From Helopsaltes ochotensis (taxonomy: Eukaryota; Chordata; Aves; Passeriformes; Locustellidae): 64,000 nucleotides of DNA. Of this stretch, positions 13,701 to 28,700 are shown in pieces. The notes under the pieces were generated by a model. That model had not been told where the DNA came from. It searched no databases and was given only the letters and a program-made list of their open reading frames with translations. Each line of letters begins with the position of its first letter. Position 1 is the stretch's first letter. The translations under genes were made by a program, and so were the position numbers. Location: contig VXBM01001102.1 in the NCBI GenBank assembly GCA_013400155.1, positions 69,743-133,742 of the forward strand. The letters are read 5' to 3'.

Positions 13701-16700
13701 AGATTTCCTATATGGGCAACCCTTCTGAATGTGTTCCTGCTGTGAGCTGTCAGGCAAGAAATAAAACAGAGACAACAGAAGTAGTGAGAAGTCACTACTG
13801 ACGGTGCCTAATGGATTTTCTTCATTTCAGAAGAGCTGGAAGCACAACCTGAAAGAGACTGGTTTCCTTTCCCAGTCAGCATGGTGGGTGTGGGTGCCTA
13901 AAATTAGATATAGCCTCTATTAGTTGTAAATATTTATGCCTGTTGCCATAATGAATGGCTTTTAGTCTGACGGTCTTCAGTATGAACAAATTGTGGTAAA
14001 TACATTTTCAGATGGAAAAAAAAAAGAAGTAATAGATTTTTAGGCAATCCTTTTCAAGGCTGTGCACACACAAGACTTTGGGTTCATCTGGTTTTGGAAG
14101 GCTCACAGAGCTGGGGCTAAGCAAATCTAAGTCAGGAAACCCTTGAAGTGAAGGAATGTATGACATATGATAAATAGACAAGTAGATGAGTAAAATAAGA
14201 AAAAGAAGCAGGTATTTTAAATAATGCAATTCTGTGCAAAATTCTAAGCTCCCAAGAAATCAGAATAAATATATTTATGAGATGTAGATAAATTCTCAAG
14301 AAGGAAGTATCAGTTTTCCCCTTATATATTTACAGAACGTGCAGGGAAATGTTCATATATTAATAATTCTATGCTTTATTTTTGTCAAAGAATTAGACTA
14401 CAAAGAAACCATATGTTTGGGGAATTTTTTTTCCCAGATTTCATTCTTTGTTGTATTAATTTGTATAAACAATTAGAGAAGTACCTATAGTTTTCATTTC
14501 AGGGAATTTTCCCCAAAATCGTTTCACAGATGCCTCTGGCCAAGCAAAGACAACAGTTCCGAAGTCCCTCTCTATTTCACAGATGCAACCCCTGTTAATT
14601 ACAGGGCTCACTAATGAGCTTTGTTTCTCTCCATGTTTTGTAATAATCAAAGGAATAAGAGGTTGATCAGCAGGGGAATACAGATGCCATTTCTCCAGTC
14701 CTGGGAAATCTCCCATGTACCTGCTCAGAGAAAAGCAACCCCACCAAAATCCTGGTAGGGGCCAGAGTTCACCAGCAACAATAGGAGAGAACAGTAACAG
14801 GAACCAGAAAGTCGGGGCAGATCAGGCAAAATAAACACCAACTTCAAAAAATGTGCAGAGCCCAGAAGGAAACTGGACTTTGGCATTCACACTGTACAAT
14901 GGAGCCTTTCCCAGGCTAGAAAAATATGTAGTTGGCTGGAAAAGTTTTCTCTCTTGCCTGCACACCTCAGGCCATGGCCAGATGTGAGAGGATGAAAAAT
15001 ATATCTATCTCTTATGGAAAATTAGGTCAGAGTTTTTGAAGCCACCTTGTAGAGCTGGAGATCGCAGTTCAAATTCAACATGGAAACAGACATTTTGGGT
15101 TGCTTGGGAAAACCACTCCCCTCATTTTGACTTCCAAGATGCTCAAATCCCCTCATTCAGCTTCCTGAGCTGCTGAAGGTTCCCAGCTCCTCCGTGGCCA
15201 AGAGTCCTGTCACAGACATCAGGGTCCTCCCTGCAGGCAGCAAGCCCACCCTCAGCACCCACTGCATTAGTTTATAGAATGGCTTATTTGGGTGGTCCTT
15301 AAACCCTTGGCTATGGAAATACAAGTGCTCAGTAGGAGTCTCAGTATCAGAGACTTTGGGAGCTGTAGCAGAGGATGTTTGACATCACAATTTCTGCATT
15401 CACCCAGTAGGAGGGAAGGCCACAAATTCCCCCTAGCTCAGCAAAAATACTGGGAGATGATCTCTGGCACAGGGAGTGCAATGGATGCACTCCAGATGTC
15501 TCTTTAACATCTGCTGGGATTTGCATTCACCCATTGGCAGATGGGAAACCTCAGTTCTGAAAAAAAAAAAAATCTCTGGGCTGAGTTTATAGTAAGGTAG
15601 CCAAGACTGGAACTTCTAGTGGGGTTTGTTTGTCATCTAGCTATTTCTAGAAATACCTCCCTCTGCCCTCTTGGACACCAGGGTGTGTATTTCCCAGACT
15701 TGTAGCTGCCTTAAAAGAAAACAGATCTTATACCAGGAAGAAGTGAGACTGTGGAGATCAATAAGTCTGAAGGAACAGGGGTGGGAAAAACTCCAGAGAA
15801 AAATGTTCAAGAGGGAAAGCATGTTTGCTAGAAAAAACCTCTGCAGTTTGCCATCATCCACAGAACCTTGGGTGGAAAAAGAGCTTTTTTTGGAGTCAGC
15901 AAACATAGGCAAACATGGTGGCACAGGCTAAAGGATGTGGTTCAAAAGGATACGGCCCTTGTTTCACCTCGTAATTACAAAGTGAACAGAAGGTTATGAG
16001 GATGAAATTACTCGTAGGATTGAGTTAATTTGTCCCTGGTGCGTTCCTGTGATTACAGGAAGATATAATTTTTCCATAACTCACCCCAAGCTTACTTTAG
16101 CCCTGTTTTTCTGGACACCATTCCATCACTGACCAGGTAGATATAACCTGAGGAGTGTCTGACTTCCTCCATCCCTTTGTTAAATGTCAGGGAGCCCACT
16201 CAGACACCCCAGGCTGCCTTATGAACATACAATCAACAATTTAGCATTTTAACCGAAGGGGATGAGTTTGAAGAGATACATAGGGGTACATTTCCTGACA
16301 TTTTTCCCATCCTAATTTCTCCAGTGGGTCTCAGCAGTGGTCAATCCATTTTTTATTTGAGAATCTGCTGCTAACTCAAAGTCCAAAGATCCTGTGTGTA
16401 CAGAGGAATGTTGCTGTTCTGAGAGGGCAGAGATTTTTGAGAAACCCCTTTGTTTTGAAATCCTCTTAAAACCAAACCAAACTAGTTTCTTAGTGGTCCT
16501 CAATGGTGCGGTATAAACAAGATCTAATTCTCATATCTTTGCCATTTGCTTACTGCTTTCCCCACTGAAATGACACCAGCTGGCCATTATTATTTCACAC
16601 TCCGGAGGGTTCAAATGGTCATGAGGTCTCCAATTCTGGGAGTTCTCATTACCAAGAGCAAGAAAGATTTCTGGGCTGTTTGGTCAAAAAACACACTTCA

Positions 16701-19700
16701 TATATGAGCGCGGCGTAATAATGCATACGCTGCCTAATGCCAAGCAGGCACACTGTTGCACACTGTTGAATGCTTAAAAACAAAATGAACCACTGTTATT
16801 TTAGATGATCTTGATCATTAAAGCCCTGCGGGCAGCAGGCATCACAGCAGTTAATTCTAACAGTATTTAACATCAAGGAGTAGGATGTATTAAGCAAACA
16901 TTAAGTTCAACCCATAAGCAAGCAGTCTCTAGTGTAAGCACAGCAATACATAAAAGCAGGTTTGTGTCAATACTCCCATTTTATTTGGAGGGAGACACTG
17001 CCTTGGGAGGGTCACGCAGCTGCAGGGCAGGAATCATGGCCAAATCATCTGTGTCATGGACCAAAGCCTTGCCCGCAGCCCTCCCCGCCTGCCCTCGCCG
17101 TGTGCACAAAAGTTGTTCCTGCCTTTATTTTTCCCCTGGAAGAGCTTGAGGTTTAAGCCCTGTTTGCTCTGCCAAAAACAGTTCCCAGTCGGCCGTCACA
17201 TCGTGATTTCTTTTCTGTTTCAGTGTCTGTTCAAAGACAGGGAGTGGAATCGCTCTGCTGAAGGCGATATTCCCGTTGGCACGGCCAGGATGGGGATTTC
17301 ACCCTGTGCCCCAAAGCCTTTCCATCTGGGCAGCCAGGCTTTGCCTTTACAGCCCTTCATGCTGTTTCTCCCAGCGTTGCTGAGTCCACAGCCACATGAG
17401 TGATATTGGAGCAGCTGAAATACAGAGTAAGGGACGATGGACCACAACAAGTTCTTGTGCTTTCCGCCACAAAACCGCCCTCCATATCTCCATTCAGCCC
17501 CTGTGCAGGTGTAATTACACGTTTGCCGCCATGCATGGCAAGGAAAGTCCTTCCCATCAGCATGTTTACACTCATCTGGGCTCAAACACTCATTAAAGAT
17601 AAGCACACACTTGCGTGTTCTGCTGAAAAAAAAACAGAATGAGGAAAGTCGGAATTACGCAATATGGAAAGAATACTCTCCATTTATTAAGCGTGTCTTG
17701 ACAGTACATTAAAAAAAAAAACTGTTCTGGAGCTTTCTTCTGGGCCAAATATTTCTCCCACTTCATACCATAGGTATGCTCCGATTGTGCTGGGAGCAGA
17801 ATGGCAATACTATGACTCACTCCATATTGTAGGCTGGAAGCACCATATTTTGTTCCAGAATGAAGTAGATCGTAGGCATAAGATTTAAAAGGCAGCTTTT
17901 TGTAAACTCTGCTCCAGTGTGTTCTGGAGCACGTTTTGATCAGTTGCACCATCCAGTCCCTCTCCAACTACAGCCCTGGCTGTGCTTATTTCTAAATTTA
18001 CAACTGTGCTGGGAATATAGCATGTCCAAATTACCTTACAGTGACGAGTGCGGGAGTTAAATGAATTTTTTGCATTTCTTTCCAGAGCAACCCTCATGGC
18101 GGTAATTGCTGCCACACGCTTTTGCCATCAATTCAACATTGTGTCTGTGCTGAAGCACTCAGGCACAGATGAAATGATGCTGCTCTTGCATTTCATAAGT
18201 GCCTATTAAAGTGATCCAAATCTTTTTGTCTACCAGCCTATAGGGAGTGAGAATGATCATCCTCCTGCTTTGGTTTTGCATAAATTACACAGGATTGGCC
18301 CCCCAAGACCACCACGGGCTGAAGGTTTAGAAGGTTTAAGTTTTCTTTGGTAGGGTGGAAGCAAAAAATAATTTAATTCCTGGTATGTAGCAGATGATGC
18401 AAAGGCTCTATGCTGTTTAGCACCAGTTTCATTTGTAACAATCCAGCATTGTCCCCTCTGCGTAGGCTCAGACACCAGCCTGCATCACTGGCCCCAGAAC
18501 AGCCAAACTGGAAACTTCAGAGGACCACATGCAGTCCCTAAAAAACATCCACAGGGTTAAAAAACAAACCTTGGGAAATAGTCCCCTGACCCACAGCCTT
18601 CCTCACTAGGACTGAGGCATTTTTAACTACAAGTGCCTGTCTCAAAACTGAAGGGACTGTTGCTGGTGTTTACTCTGGAAGTGCCTTAAGCACCAGCCAT
18701 GTTTTTCACTTCTGACAAGCAAAGCCCATGTGGCAGAGCTTTGGCAGCCACATCAGCCAGCCACGCTTTCTAGGGCTTGCCTCTGAAAAAAAAATAGCAT
18801 CAGTATCCCTGTGTGGAGCACTCAGAAATCATGTAAAACCTCATTGGAGGTTCCTGCATACCCCAGCCCACCAGGATATAGATTCTGTATATCCAGCAGC
18901 TGAAAAGCAGCGATTCCTCGCTGCAATTCCAATTTTATACCTGCGGTTTGTGTTTAACCAGCCAAGTCCCCAGCCGCCCTCTGCACACCTCAGTGACTGC
19001 TCCACATCCAAGAAATCAGGGCAGATAGACCAGAGCTGTAAATCTCCAGCTGCCTGGCCTTGGGTGCTGGCCAGAAATCCTTCCTTCCCCCGCTCCATGG
19101 CCCACTCAACCCCTCGTAAGCCCTGAGCTTTCCCAGGATCAGCTGCACCTGACGCCTTCAGCTCAGGGCCGCATTCCTCCAGGGAACTTGGAATCCCTCA
19201 AAGGGTCTGCTCCAAGCAGGCATTATTTTTCTTCCCTTAGGAAACCAGCAGTGCAGGATACCAGAGTCTCCCTTCAGGGGATATATGTGCAGATAAATCC
19301 TTAGAACTGTTGGTTGTGTGGAAATAGTTGGATGGCAGACAGAGGCATTTTGCTCTTGGTGGCAGCGTCCTCCAGAGACAGCCTTCCCCATCAACACAGC
19401 AACCCACACAGCTCTGGGAAAGCTCCACACTCCCATGGATGCAAACCAGTGCACAGCACCTGTGGGAGCATGGGGAAGGACACTACAGGGTTAAAAACAC
19501 ACGCTATCAGGGTGTAAAAACATGTTCTGTAAGACCAGGTTGGGATTATTTCTCTCTATATCAAGTCTGTCTTGCAAAGAATGCTCTTGAAATGGAAAGT
19601 ATCCCTAAAGGTCACAAAAATAATAGGTGGTTTCAAAAATAAGGTGTGTAAAGGAAAAAAGAATTCCAGCATTGCAGACATCAAAGCTAGGGATTGCCTG

Positions 19701-22700
19701 GAAAAACAACACAGAGCAGCAAGGTGAAAGTCCAGAGGGAGCAGGGAGGAAGAGAGAATAGGAAGTTCAGGGCAGAAGGATCCTCTTCTTTTAATGGAGT
19801 TCATACCAGCAGAATAGCCTAAATGACCTTCAACTGCCCAAAATTTAGAATAAAAGTTTTCTACTAAAATTCAACTGCCCTGTGAGATTCCTGTGGCCCA
19901 GTCAGTGCAGATACACAGTTCAGAGGAAGAGTGGGCAGGGAGCGGATCCTCATTCACACAGCCCAACATCATATCTTCACCTTCAAAAGTCACGCTGTCT
20001 GTTCTTGTCCTGTTTATCCGGTGAAATAAGAATCTACAGTAATATCCAAAAAAAGCCATTGTACCCTCAACATACTGTGATGGTTGAAGAGTGCACAGGC
20101 AAAGTAAAACAACCTTCACAGCATCCCTCCATCCTGAATCCAGTGGAAGTCCCAAGGAGAAGGGCATGTCTGTGCTGTCCCATTTGCTGTTGATATAGCC
20201 TCTGGTTTTAAGTTTTAAACCTTCTGTGTAGTAATGAGATTTCCATTTCTTTTCTGACGTGCTTGGGGCCTGCAGGTTATTGAGTTTAAAAGCCAAAACA
20301 TACAGACATAAGATTTTGCTTCAGGGTTGAAAAAACATCTAACCTATTGGAAGGGTGGGATCAAGTTAGCCTTTGTTCTCCCAAATTTCACATAAACAAG
20401 CACGCTCATGTATCATGTACAAGGCAAGCAAAATCAAGAGTGCCTTTTTGAACTGGAATATTACTGGCCCATGGTGGGTGGCAGGAACATATGTGCAAGT
20501 TATAAGGCTTGCAGTTTAGGACTTTGCTCCATAAAATGCCCACGTGGATCAGATGAGAGATTGACACTCTGAATGAAATTCTGTGGACTGGGTCAGATCC
20601 TGACAGCCTGAGCCACCTGGGACAGCATTCGCAGGCAGTATGGGCGTCAGAATTTGATGATATTTTGGTCCCCAGTGAATTGTTCTTGAGAAATATGCAT
20701 TGACAACACATAGAGATTGATGCAAAATAAAACCACAACAATATAAAACAAGTAATTTCCAAATCCTGTAGTGGATAATACTTTATGATGCATGAAATAG
20801 CTGTAATGCAGAAATAAAACAGAATGTGGATTAACGATTTGGGATTTTTTTAATCATTATAATTATCCTTATGACTTCAATATAAGCATATAATTATACA
20901 TTGAAACATATATTCTGCCTTTGTAAGACTTCTGGTGTAATTTCTCAGCCATTCAAAGCAGTCATTAAATGACTTTGGGAAGCAGTCCACATTGTCTGAT
21001 GTATTGCCTCCCTCCTCCCCCTCTGCTTTTGTGTGTTCTTCCTCTCTCCTCCTCCTCCTCCCAATCAATTTGAGAGCTACAAAATATCAGTGCCTGCCTC
21101 AAACTGTGGGAAGCAGCAGCAATTCCACCAAACTCGAACCTGGGGGAGGTGGATCCCTTCGAACAGCGAGGGAGCCTCCTCTTCAGAGAAGGGGTTGAAG
21201 CCAGCTCATGGCAAGTGATGCCAAGAGAGTGCTTTAAATCTGCAAAGTCCATCTGAAATTCTTTCTGAATGTAAATGTGAGTGCCTGTGTGTGTGTGTAA
21301 ACATGTGCCAACAAAAACCCATTAATTTTAGAATACCAATTACTGGTGTAAACGAGTCCCCTGAGGGCATTAACCAAGTACAAGCATAACCAGATCCATA
21401 GCAGAGCCTATGGCAGATTCTCATATTTAGCATATCTTCATGAGATATTGTATATGTGCAAAATATTAGACACTGAATCACCTGTCAGCACCTCTGGGAG
21501 GTACCTGCCATCTGCTATTTTCCTGCTATCTGCCATTTCCTATTTCCATTTCCTATCTTTGGACTGGCAGGTAAATAAGCAGTCAGGAAGTTTCCTGCGA
21601 CCCTATTTCTACCCTGTCCCTTCTCATGGAGATGCCTGTAGTATCTTCAAGCCTCACATAATTGTCTTTGTAGAACTGTTGTTGTGTGAGCTGAGAGCTT
21701 TTTTGTTAAAGGTTATTCGCCAAAGGAACAAGGACAAAAAGCAATAATTAAATCTAAAGAGACAGCGATGAAAGAGAGAGAGAGGGGGAGGACAAGAAAA
21801 CTACAAATTTCACCTCTTCATGTAAGATTATGTGCAAATATTCTCTGCTGTGAAAAACAATTTATATTTAAATATATATGGCCAGATGGGTATGGTAACT
21901 CAGTGCTGCTTGAGTCACAGGATCATTGGAAAAAGAATTATTATTAAAGCAGGCCCTTCCCAAGCTATGCAAGGACTGGTTTCTGATTTTGGTAGTTGTT
22001 TTAAATTATGTTATGTTTTGCTCAATAATAGAGAATCAAAAGCACAACTTAGTTTCCAGACCAGTTCTGACCTCTTAGCCAAAATAATGGAAAATTTTCA
22101 AAAAACATCAGGAGAGGATAGAAGAGCTCATCACAATGCTTTTGCTGTCATTGCTCTATTTTCCCAGGGACAGCTGATGGAGGGCTGTTCCACTGGAGGT
22201 GGAATTTCAATTAAGGACTTAACATTTTAATAAGTAGAGACTGTAAGAACAAACTTGTGGAAGCAGAACATCCATATTAACCATATTTATGGATTTGCAT
22301 TCAGGCTGTTCCTGGAAAGGACAATGCAGGCTCTTTCATTTCCTATGGAAAGCTGGGTACAACAGAGCCATTCTCCTGAGTGTGCTGCATACAGCAGAGG
22401 CACTGGCTGGTTTTCATGTTGTGCAGCCTGTAGTTCAGCCTCACTACTCTCAGCAGTCATTTGGTGTTGGATCACAGCAGCCATGTGCTGCTTGAGAGCT
22501 GATCCCCATACAGCCTCAGAAGGGGCATCATATCAGGTGTGAGGCTCCTGTGATTTATTAATGGGACAGAACTCCAAATGACCATTTTCTTCTGGTCTGG
22601 CTGGTCTTGAACACCAGCTTAAATCACTTGACATGGCTCATGATGGGTTTTTTTTTCATATTCAAAGTGACAGCTCTTAAAACTTCTGTGCCAACAATCA

Positions 22701-25700
22701 TTACTGTCCTAAAGAGGGATCTCTAAGACCAGAGCATAACAGAGTACAGAGGGGTGAAAGCAAGTATCCACTTTGCACAGTGATTTCACTTTTAAGGGTG
22801 ACAGTTAACCTTCATTCCTAGGCTATTATTACCCTTCTAGTTGCATGTGTTGTGAATTACAGTCAGTGTCAAGGTCAGATTAGGAAGAGGGTATTAAAAG
22901 CCAGTTCCAGCTTTCAATACTATCAACACGATTTTTCCATTGACTCACTGGGATTCTACCCAAGAGAGACATCAGAAATGCTGAAACACCAAAGAACAGA
23001 AAACATAACCAAAGCTATAGGCTGAGGGCTCTGGGCATCTACACAAAAGTCACTACAGCAGCAGAAGAGCAGGCTGAAGAACACCAAGTTTGGTAGCACA
23101 GTCAGTGCAGTTTCTCTACATTTTTAAACTTACACAGCAATAGAAAAAAAAGACAACACACTCAGCCTCTGAGCGTGCTTACCAGATTGTCCCACTGTTT
23201 GCTGTCATGTAAGATTTTCAAGTCTCATGGTGAAACATGACCTTGGGATGCCTGGAAGGGAAGAGAGCTTTTAGGAACAGACGTCTCTTGAGAGCGCAGC
23301 TCCTACGTGCTCTCCAGACAAATTTGAGACTGTGTCACTGACAGACAAACAAACAGCCGCCTTGGCAGGACAAACTTCTGGGGCAGCTTCTAGCAGCAGA
23401 AAGACAGAAGTGGTATGGTCTCACTTAAAATTCACTGCCACAAACCTTACAGGAGCTCTGTTCTCTCAGTTCCCATTTCTGCCACAAAAAACCTTGGCTG
23501 CACACAAAAAACCTAGGTCCTAATATGTGAAACTAAGTGTTCAGCTATGACCTTAATGTTTGCTAGTTTGTCGTCAAAAATATTTGAGTAAAAAAAAAAA
23601 ATCAAGATTCACTTAAAACCTAACTTTGGTTTTAAACAATTTAATGATTTTTCATACTCCAGGAATCACTGCATAATGCGACATGCCCATGCAAACCTCA
23701 TGGATCTCTGTGTGTTTCCATGAAAGGCTAATCTAACAAGGTGTCTAATTGGTTGAAGATGAGGGGTTTCCATGAATATTTGAGGGCAAAATTCAGGCCC
23801 TCATGGCTGGTAACAAGGTAGGACTCACCAGGATAGAAAAATGTAAATGTTTGGATGAGGGGAAAAGAAAATTAGAAAGATTTAGACAATTTCTTAAATA
23901 ATAAAGCAACTTTAGAGTTTCAAAAGAGCCTGTACTTGATTTCTGATGTACAGTTCCCAGTGAGAATCGATGGCTTTGTGCTCTTGTATCATTCATCTAC
24001 CTCTCAGAACCCCTTGCTAAAACCCTGTCCACCAAGAAGCTCAAGGCAAAGAGCTGACTTGAAAATATGTGTCCTCTCCCAGCAGGCAGAGAGGGTCTGC
24101 AGGAACTCACACATCGGCCCACGCACACCCAACCGCGAGATCACGGCCAAAGTGTTTATCAGTGGAACCTCACCAGAAATTTTTTTTTGAGATCTGTTTG
24201 CGTAAATGTCAACATTGGCTTCTGAGCTTTTCCTCAATTTGTCGGCAAGTGACATTGAAAGGGACAAAAGATCTTTTCACACACAGAGCAACAGAGGCTG
24301 TCACGCAACTGTAAAGTCTGTAGGGTAACCACGCAAGTCCAGAGACACAAGCACCGCTCAGATGAATGCTATCGTCTCCTCGGTCTTCTGCAAGGAAAGC
24401 ACGTGCCTGTCAGATGCATTTCCCTGTCTCTTAACTCCACTGTCAGCACAACTGTCACTTGTTTGCAAGTCCACACGTGAAGCAGTCTTCCTAAAAATAG
24501 CTGTAAGGTTTACACACACAGAAACAGTTTATTGGTGAGGGGAATGTGGACAGCACTCACAACCCGTGATACAGGAGGAGGAAAAATTTATACATTTTCC
24601 ATCCAGGTCCAAAAGGTTTTCTTCCTTCCTTCCTTCTGAGATGTGGATAAAAAATATCATAGAACAGTGGAATGGTTTGGGTGGAAAGGAACCTTTAAGA
24701 TCATCTCGTTCCAACCTCCTTGCCCCTGGCAGTGACACCTTCCTCTAGATCAGGTTTCTTAGAGCCCTCTCCAGCCTGGCCTTGAACACTTCCAGGGATG
24801 GAGCATCCATATCTTCTCTGAGCTATATTGCACCAGCCACAATTCTCAACAGAACTGATTAAAACCAGGCTTTCTTTTTTCCCCCCTGTAATTTCATTCA
24901 ATTCAATTCAATATTTTCCAAAGAAACACCTACAGCTCCCACTTAATCTGTCTTTAGAGAAAAGTAATCAGTTTCACCTTTCATAGATAACATTTCCTTT
25001 TATAGACTTTAATTGAAAAGGAAATTTCTTAGGAAATGGCCATTCTTTTAAATGAACGTATTATACAAAGCCAGCATAAGACACAGGGAAATACTCTTTT
25101 TAGGCATGCATTGCTGAGTTAGTTTTGATGCTCTGGGCACCTTGTGGGTCCAGGGGGATGATCTCTAAGATCCCTTCAACCCAAATCATTTTATGATTCT
25201 ATGATTCTATGATTCCATAGTTCTGTGAGTTCCGAAGATAAATTGTTTGAAGTGGACCACATTGGAGCAAGCCATAAGCAGATCCAGCACCTCCCTGGCT
25301 GCCTCTCTGTGTCGTACACGACGCAGCCGAGGGAGCCCTGCCGCTGCTCAGAGCACTTCAGCCACGAGCTGCAGTGACAAACAGCAACTCTGACTCATTG
25401 TTGATGTACCTCCAATGCCGAGTGTGTCTAATTTCCACTGAGTGTGTCTGATGAGTTCATATTTTATGGGTATTTCCTAAGCACTGTAATATGAGTCCTA
25501 CAGATCCCCGTGCTGGACGACAGCCTGCTGTTCCCTGAACACAAGTCTTGGTGCTGCAAGCCAGCAGGAGTTGTAAAAGGCCTGGTTTCTGTGGGGTGAG
25601 CACGGCGTGGCAGAGAGGGCAGAGCTTCACTCCGTGTTGGTGTGAGTGGGGAGGATGCAGTGCTCTGTGTCGGGGTGCAGAGGGAGGACGCAGTGCAGGA

Positions 25701-28700
25701 GCAGAGCCCATCCCTTTTTCCATCTGCTCGCTCTGGTCCAGCTGCCAGACTGACTCAGAGGCAGGAAGTCTCTCCCCCAGTGAGGAAGGCTGCAGGACAG
25801 GGCAGCGTGAACCAGCAGAGCGAGATCAACAGCAGTGATGACCTGAGACACCAGGAAAATGAGACACCAGCATGTGAGAGGAACATCCTCAGAGGGGATT
25901 GGTCAGGCCTTTCCTGGCAATGTATTGAACTGAGAACAAACAAACCCAGTGGCAGTGTGTCCCACTCCTCCTCTGTATCCACATGGTAACATCAGTCCTT
26001 TTGAGCAAGGACCCCAGAGCAGCGGTGGGATCAGGGTCAGCCTCTTTCCCTGCCCGAGAGAAAGATGATCTGCAAGTCACAATGCAGCAAAATTCCAGGG
26101 AGAAAAAAAAGCCACCGGTTTAGGGAAACAGTTGGCCTCTGGCCCTGGGCTGCCTTTGCACAGGCACATCGTGGCTCCTCTCTGTGCAGCTGCTTTGGAT
26201 TCACAGCAAGCACCAGCCACAGCCAGGGGCCAGCAGCAAAGTTCAAGAATTAAATGATGCTTTTGACTCTTCACTGACCTGTGGAGCTGGGTGATCTTCT
26301 AATAACCAGATTAGAGATGGGTTGCCTTTTTACATTAGTCAGGGGGAAAGGCACCAAGGTGTGAGATTCTTAAAAATAGAGTGCGTAAAATGAGGTTAGA
26401 ATATCTAACCAGCCTGTCCAGACACACACGGGAGCAGCAGGCTCCTGCTCTCCAGGCAGAATTGCTGCATAAATCTTTAGGATGGCAAGGGTGTACTGAC
26501 ATTTCAGTATCTAGGGCAAGGTGCTGTTCCTTCCTGGTAGCACAGGCAGCACTGACTTGCAGATGTCTCCGTACATGTGGACTAGAGACACATTTCAAAA
26601 CAGCCAGAAAAGACAGAAGTATGGCAAGATGAAAGGGAAATTATTCAGGAACATGCACCAAGCAGCAGTGCTTGCCATCTGAGCCTCAGCAGTGAAGCCT
26701 GCCAGCTTGCATCAGACCAGACTCATCACTGACCGTGCAGTTAAATTGCCAAAAATAGTGCTGTGTACCTCAGACAGAGAGACTCCATCCATCCTGCTCC
26801 TGTGCCAGGTTTCTGCATCACATCCCTCTGTCACAGAGCCGTGGCTCCATTGAGTTTGGGCAGAAGGATTTCCACTACGGATTCTGATTCACAGTTCTTG
26901 TGCTGGTTTTAAACCGATGGCATGTGGTGCATGTTACACCAACAGGCACGGAGAAATCCTGCAGTGAGAGAAGGCTGCACTCGTGCCTGTGCTCCCTCTT
27001 TTCTATCATCCTCCAAATCCTTGTTCTGATTTACAAAGGAGCCCTAATCCTTACATGTTTCAACAATCACTAAATCAACTACTTTACATGGCTACCACTA
27101 TCTCCAATCTAAGCTGTCTCCAAGGATGAAACAAGCCAGGAAGTCACTCCCAGCTTTCTGTCTCCAAATGGTCGCTCTCCAAGAAGACCAGGAAGCCTTT
27201 CAATGTTGCTATATTTATGTCCACTGAAAGAGCTGCCCATTTCCTCTAGCATCTCTCTAAGAACCATACAAACTGAAATTGTGGTCAGGCATCAGAACAG
27301 GCTGCCCAGGAAAGTGGAATCACCATGCCTGGAAGTGTTCATAAGACACCTGGATGTGGCACTTGGGGACATGGATTAGTGGCAACATGGCAGAGATGGA
27401 TTTACTGTCTGGGCTTGACAATCCAACCTTAATTAATCCATGATTCTATGAAATACAACCCTGTCAATCTAATGTGAAGGTATTTGTGTTAAACCAGAGA
27501 AGGCCCTCCATAAATATTTTCAGTCTTATTTAATAATGCAGGCATAGCCCACTGCAGATATTGCAGCTTACATTCCAGCTATGATGCTAAATGCCTTGAA
27601 AATGAACAACGAAGTGGCTGTTTGGCAGAGGAGAAAGAGAGGAACAGCAAGTTCACTTTGTGTGGTAGGAAAGGGCAATAATTGCAGTGCATCTGTTTGC
27701 AGCACAGGTCTGCTGCATGCAGCAGATCAAATTTTTAGAAAGGGGAGCTTTGAGCATGGAGGATGGGGAAGAGAACAGAGCTGAAACCACAGTTGTTCAG
27801 ACAAATGGGCTGATCACAGCCTGGGTTACACACTCATGTGCAGGTGCAGACTGATCCCAGCCAGCATCTGTGGGAAATGTCACTTGGCAGAGGGGCGCGT
27901 CACACACAGCAAACGCTGTGTGCACACAGAGCCCACTGCTGGGAAAGGGGGTCCTCTGGGGTCTCCATGGCATCATGGCCTCACAGAAGGGCATGTCAAG
28001 TGTCTGTGTTCCATCAGGGCTGGGTCAGTTCAGGTGCAGCAGAGCTGTTTCCCTGACCTGCAGAGGGGCTCTGACTGATGGGGAGCCCCGGGGGGGAACT
28101 GCCATGAGAGCTGGCAGAGGGGCAGCAGTGCAGGGAGTGGGGGGGCTGCAAGGCTGAGACTGGAATAAACACACCACCCCAAGCAGTATTTTTCTCACCC
28201 TTCTGCTCCCAGTTCCACGTGGTCGAGACTGCACAGCCCTTCCCTTGCCTCCGCTCCCTTCCTGGTTGTGTAACATCTACAGCCAACCCTTTTATATACA
28301 GATTTTGTCCTGTTTCTTCTTTGATGTAAGAGCCCTGGGATCAAAGAAAAAGACAAATAGATAAAGTACACTAGGTGAAAGCAACTGAGATCATTCTGCC
28401 TCCTGCATTTCACTTATGCCCTGCCTCCCTGCGAGAAATGTCGGGTGGAACAAGAATAGAAAAACACAGGCAGAAGGAAAATAGAAATGATGTTTTTCTC
28501 AGAGCACTAGAAATATCAGAAATTTAAGCAAAAGTTATTCCTTTTGTTGTACTTTAGCTGTGCCTTTGGGCTTTTGGACACAGCTCTGTGGTCCACGCTT
28601 GCTTCGTCTTCCCTTCCACTTGGTTTGGCCCCAAGCTGTGGCTGAGCACACAATGTGGTCACTGACTGCAGAGCAGAGTTCCCAGTGCATCAGAGCATTA

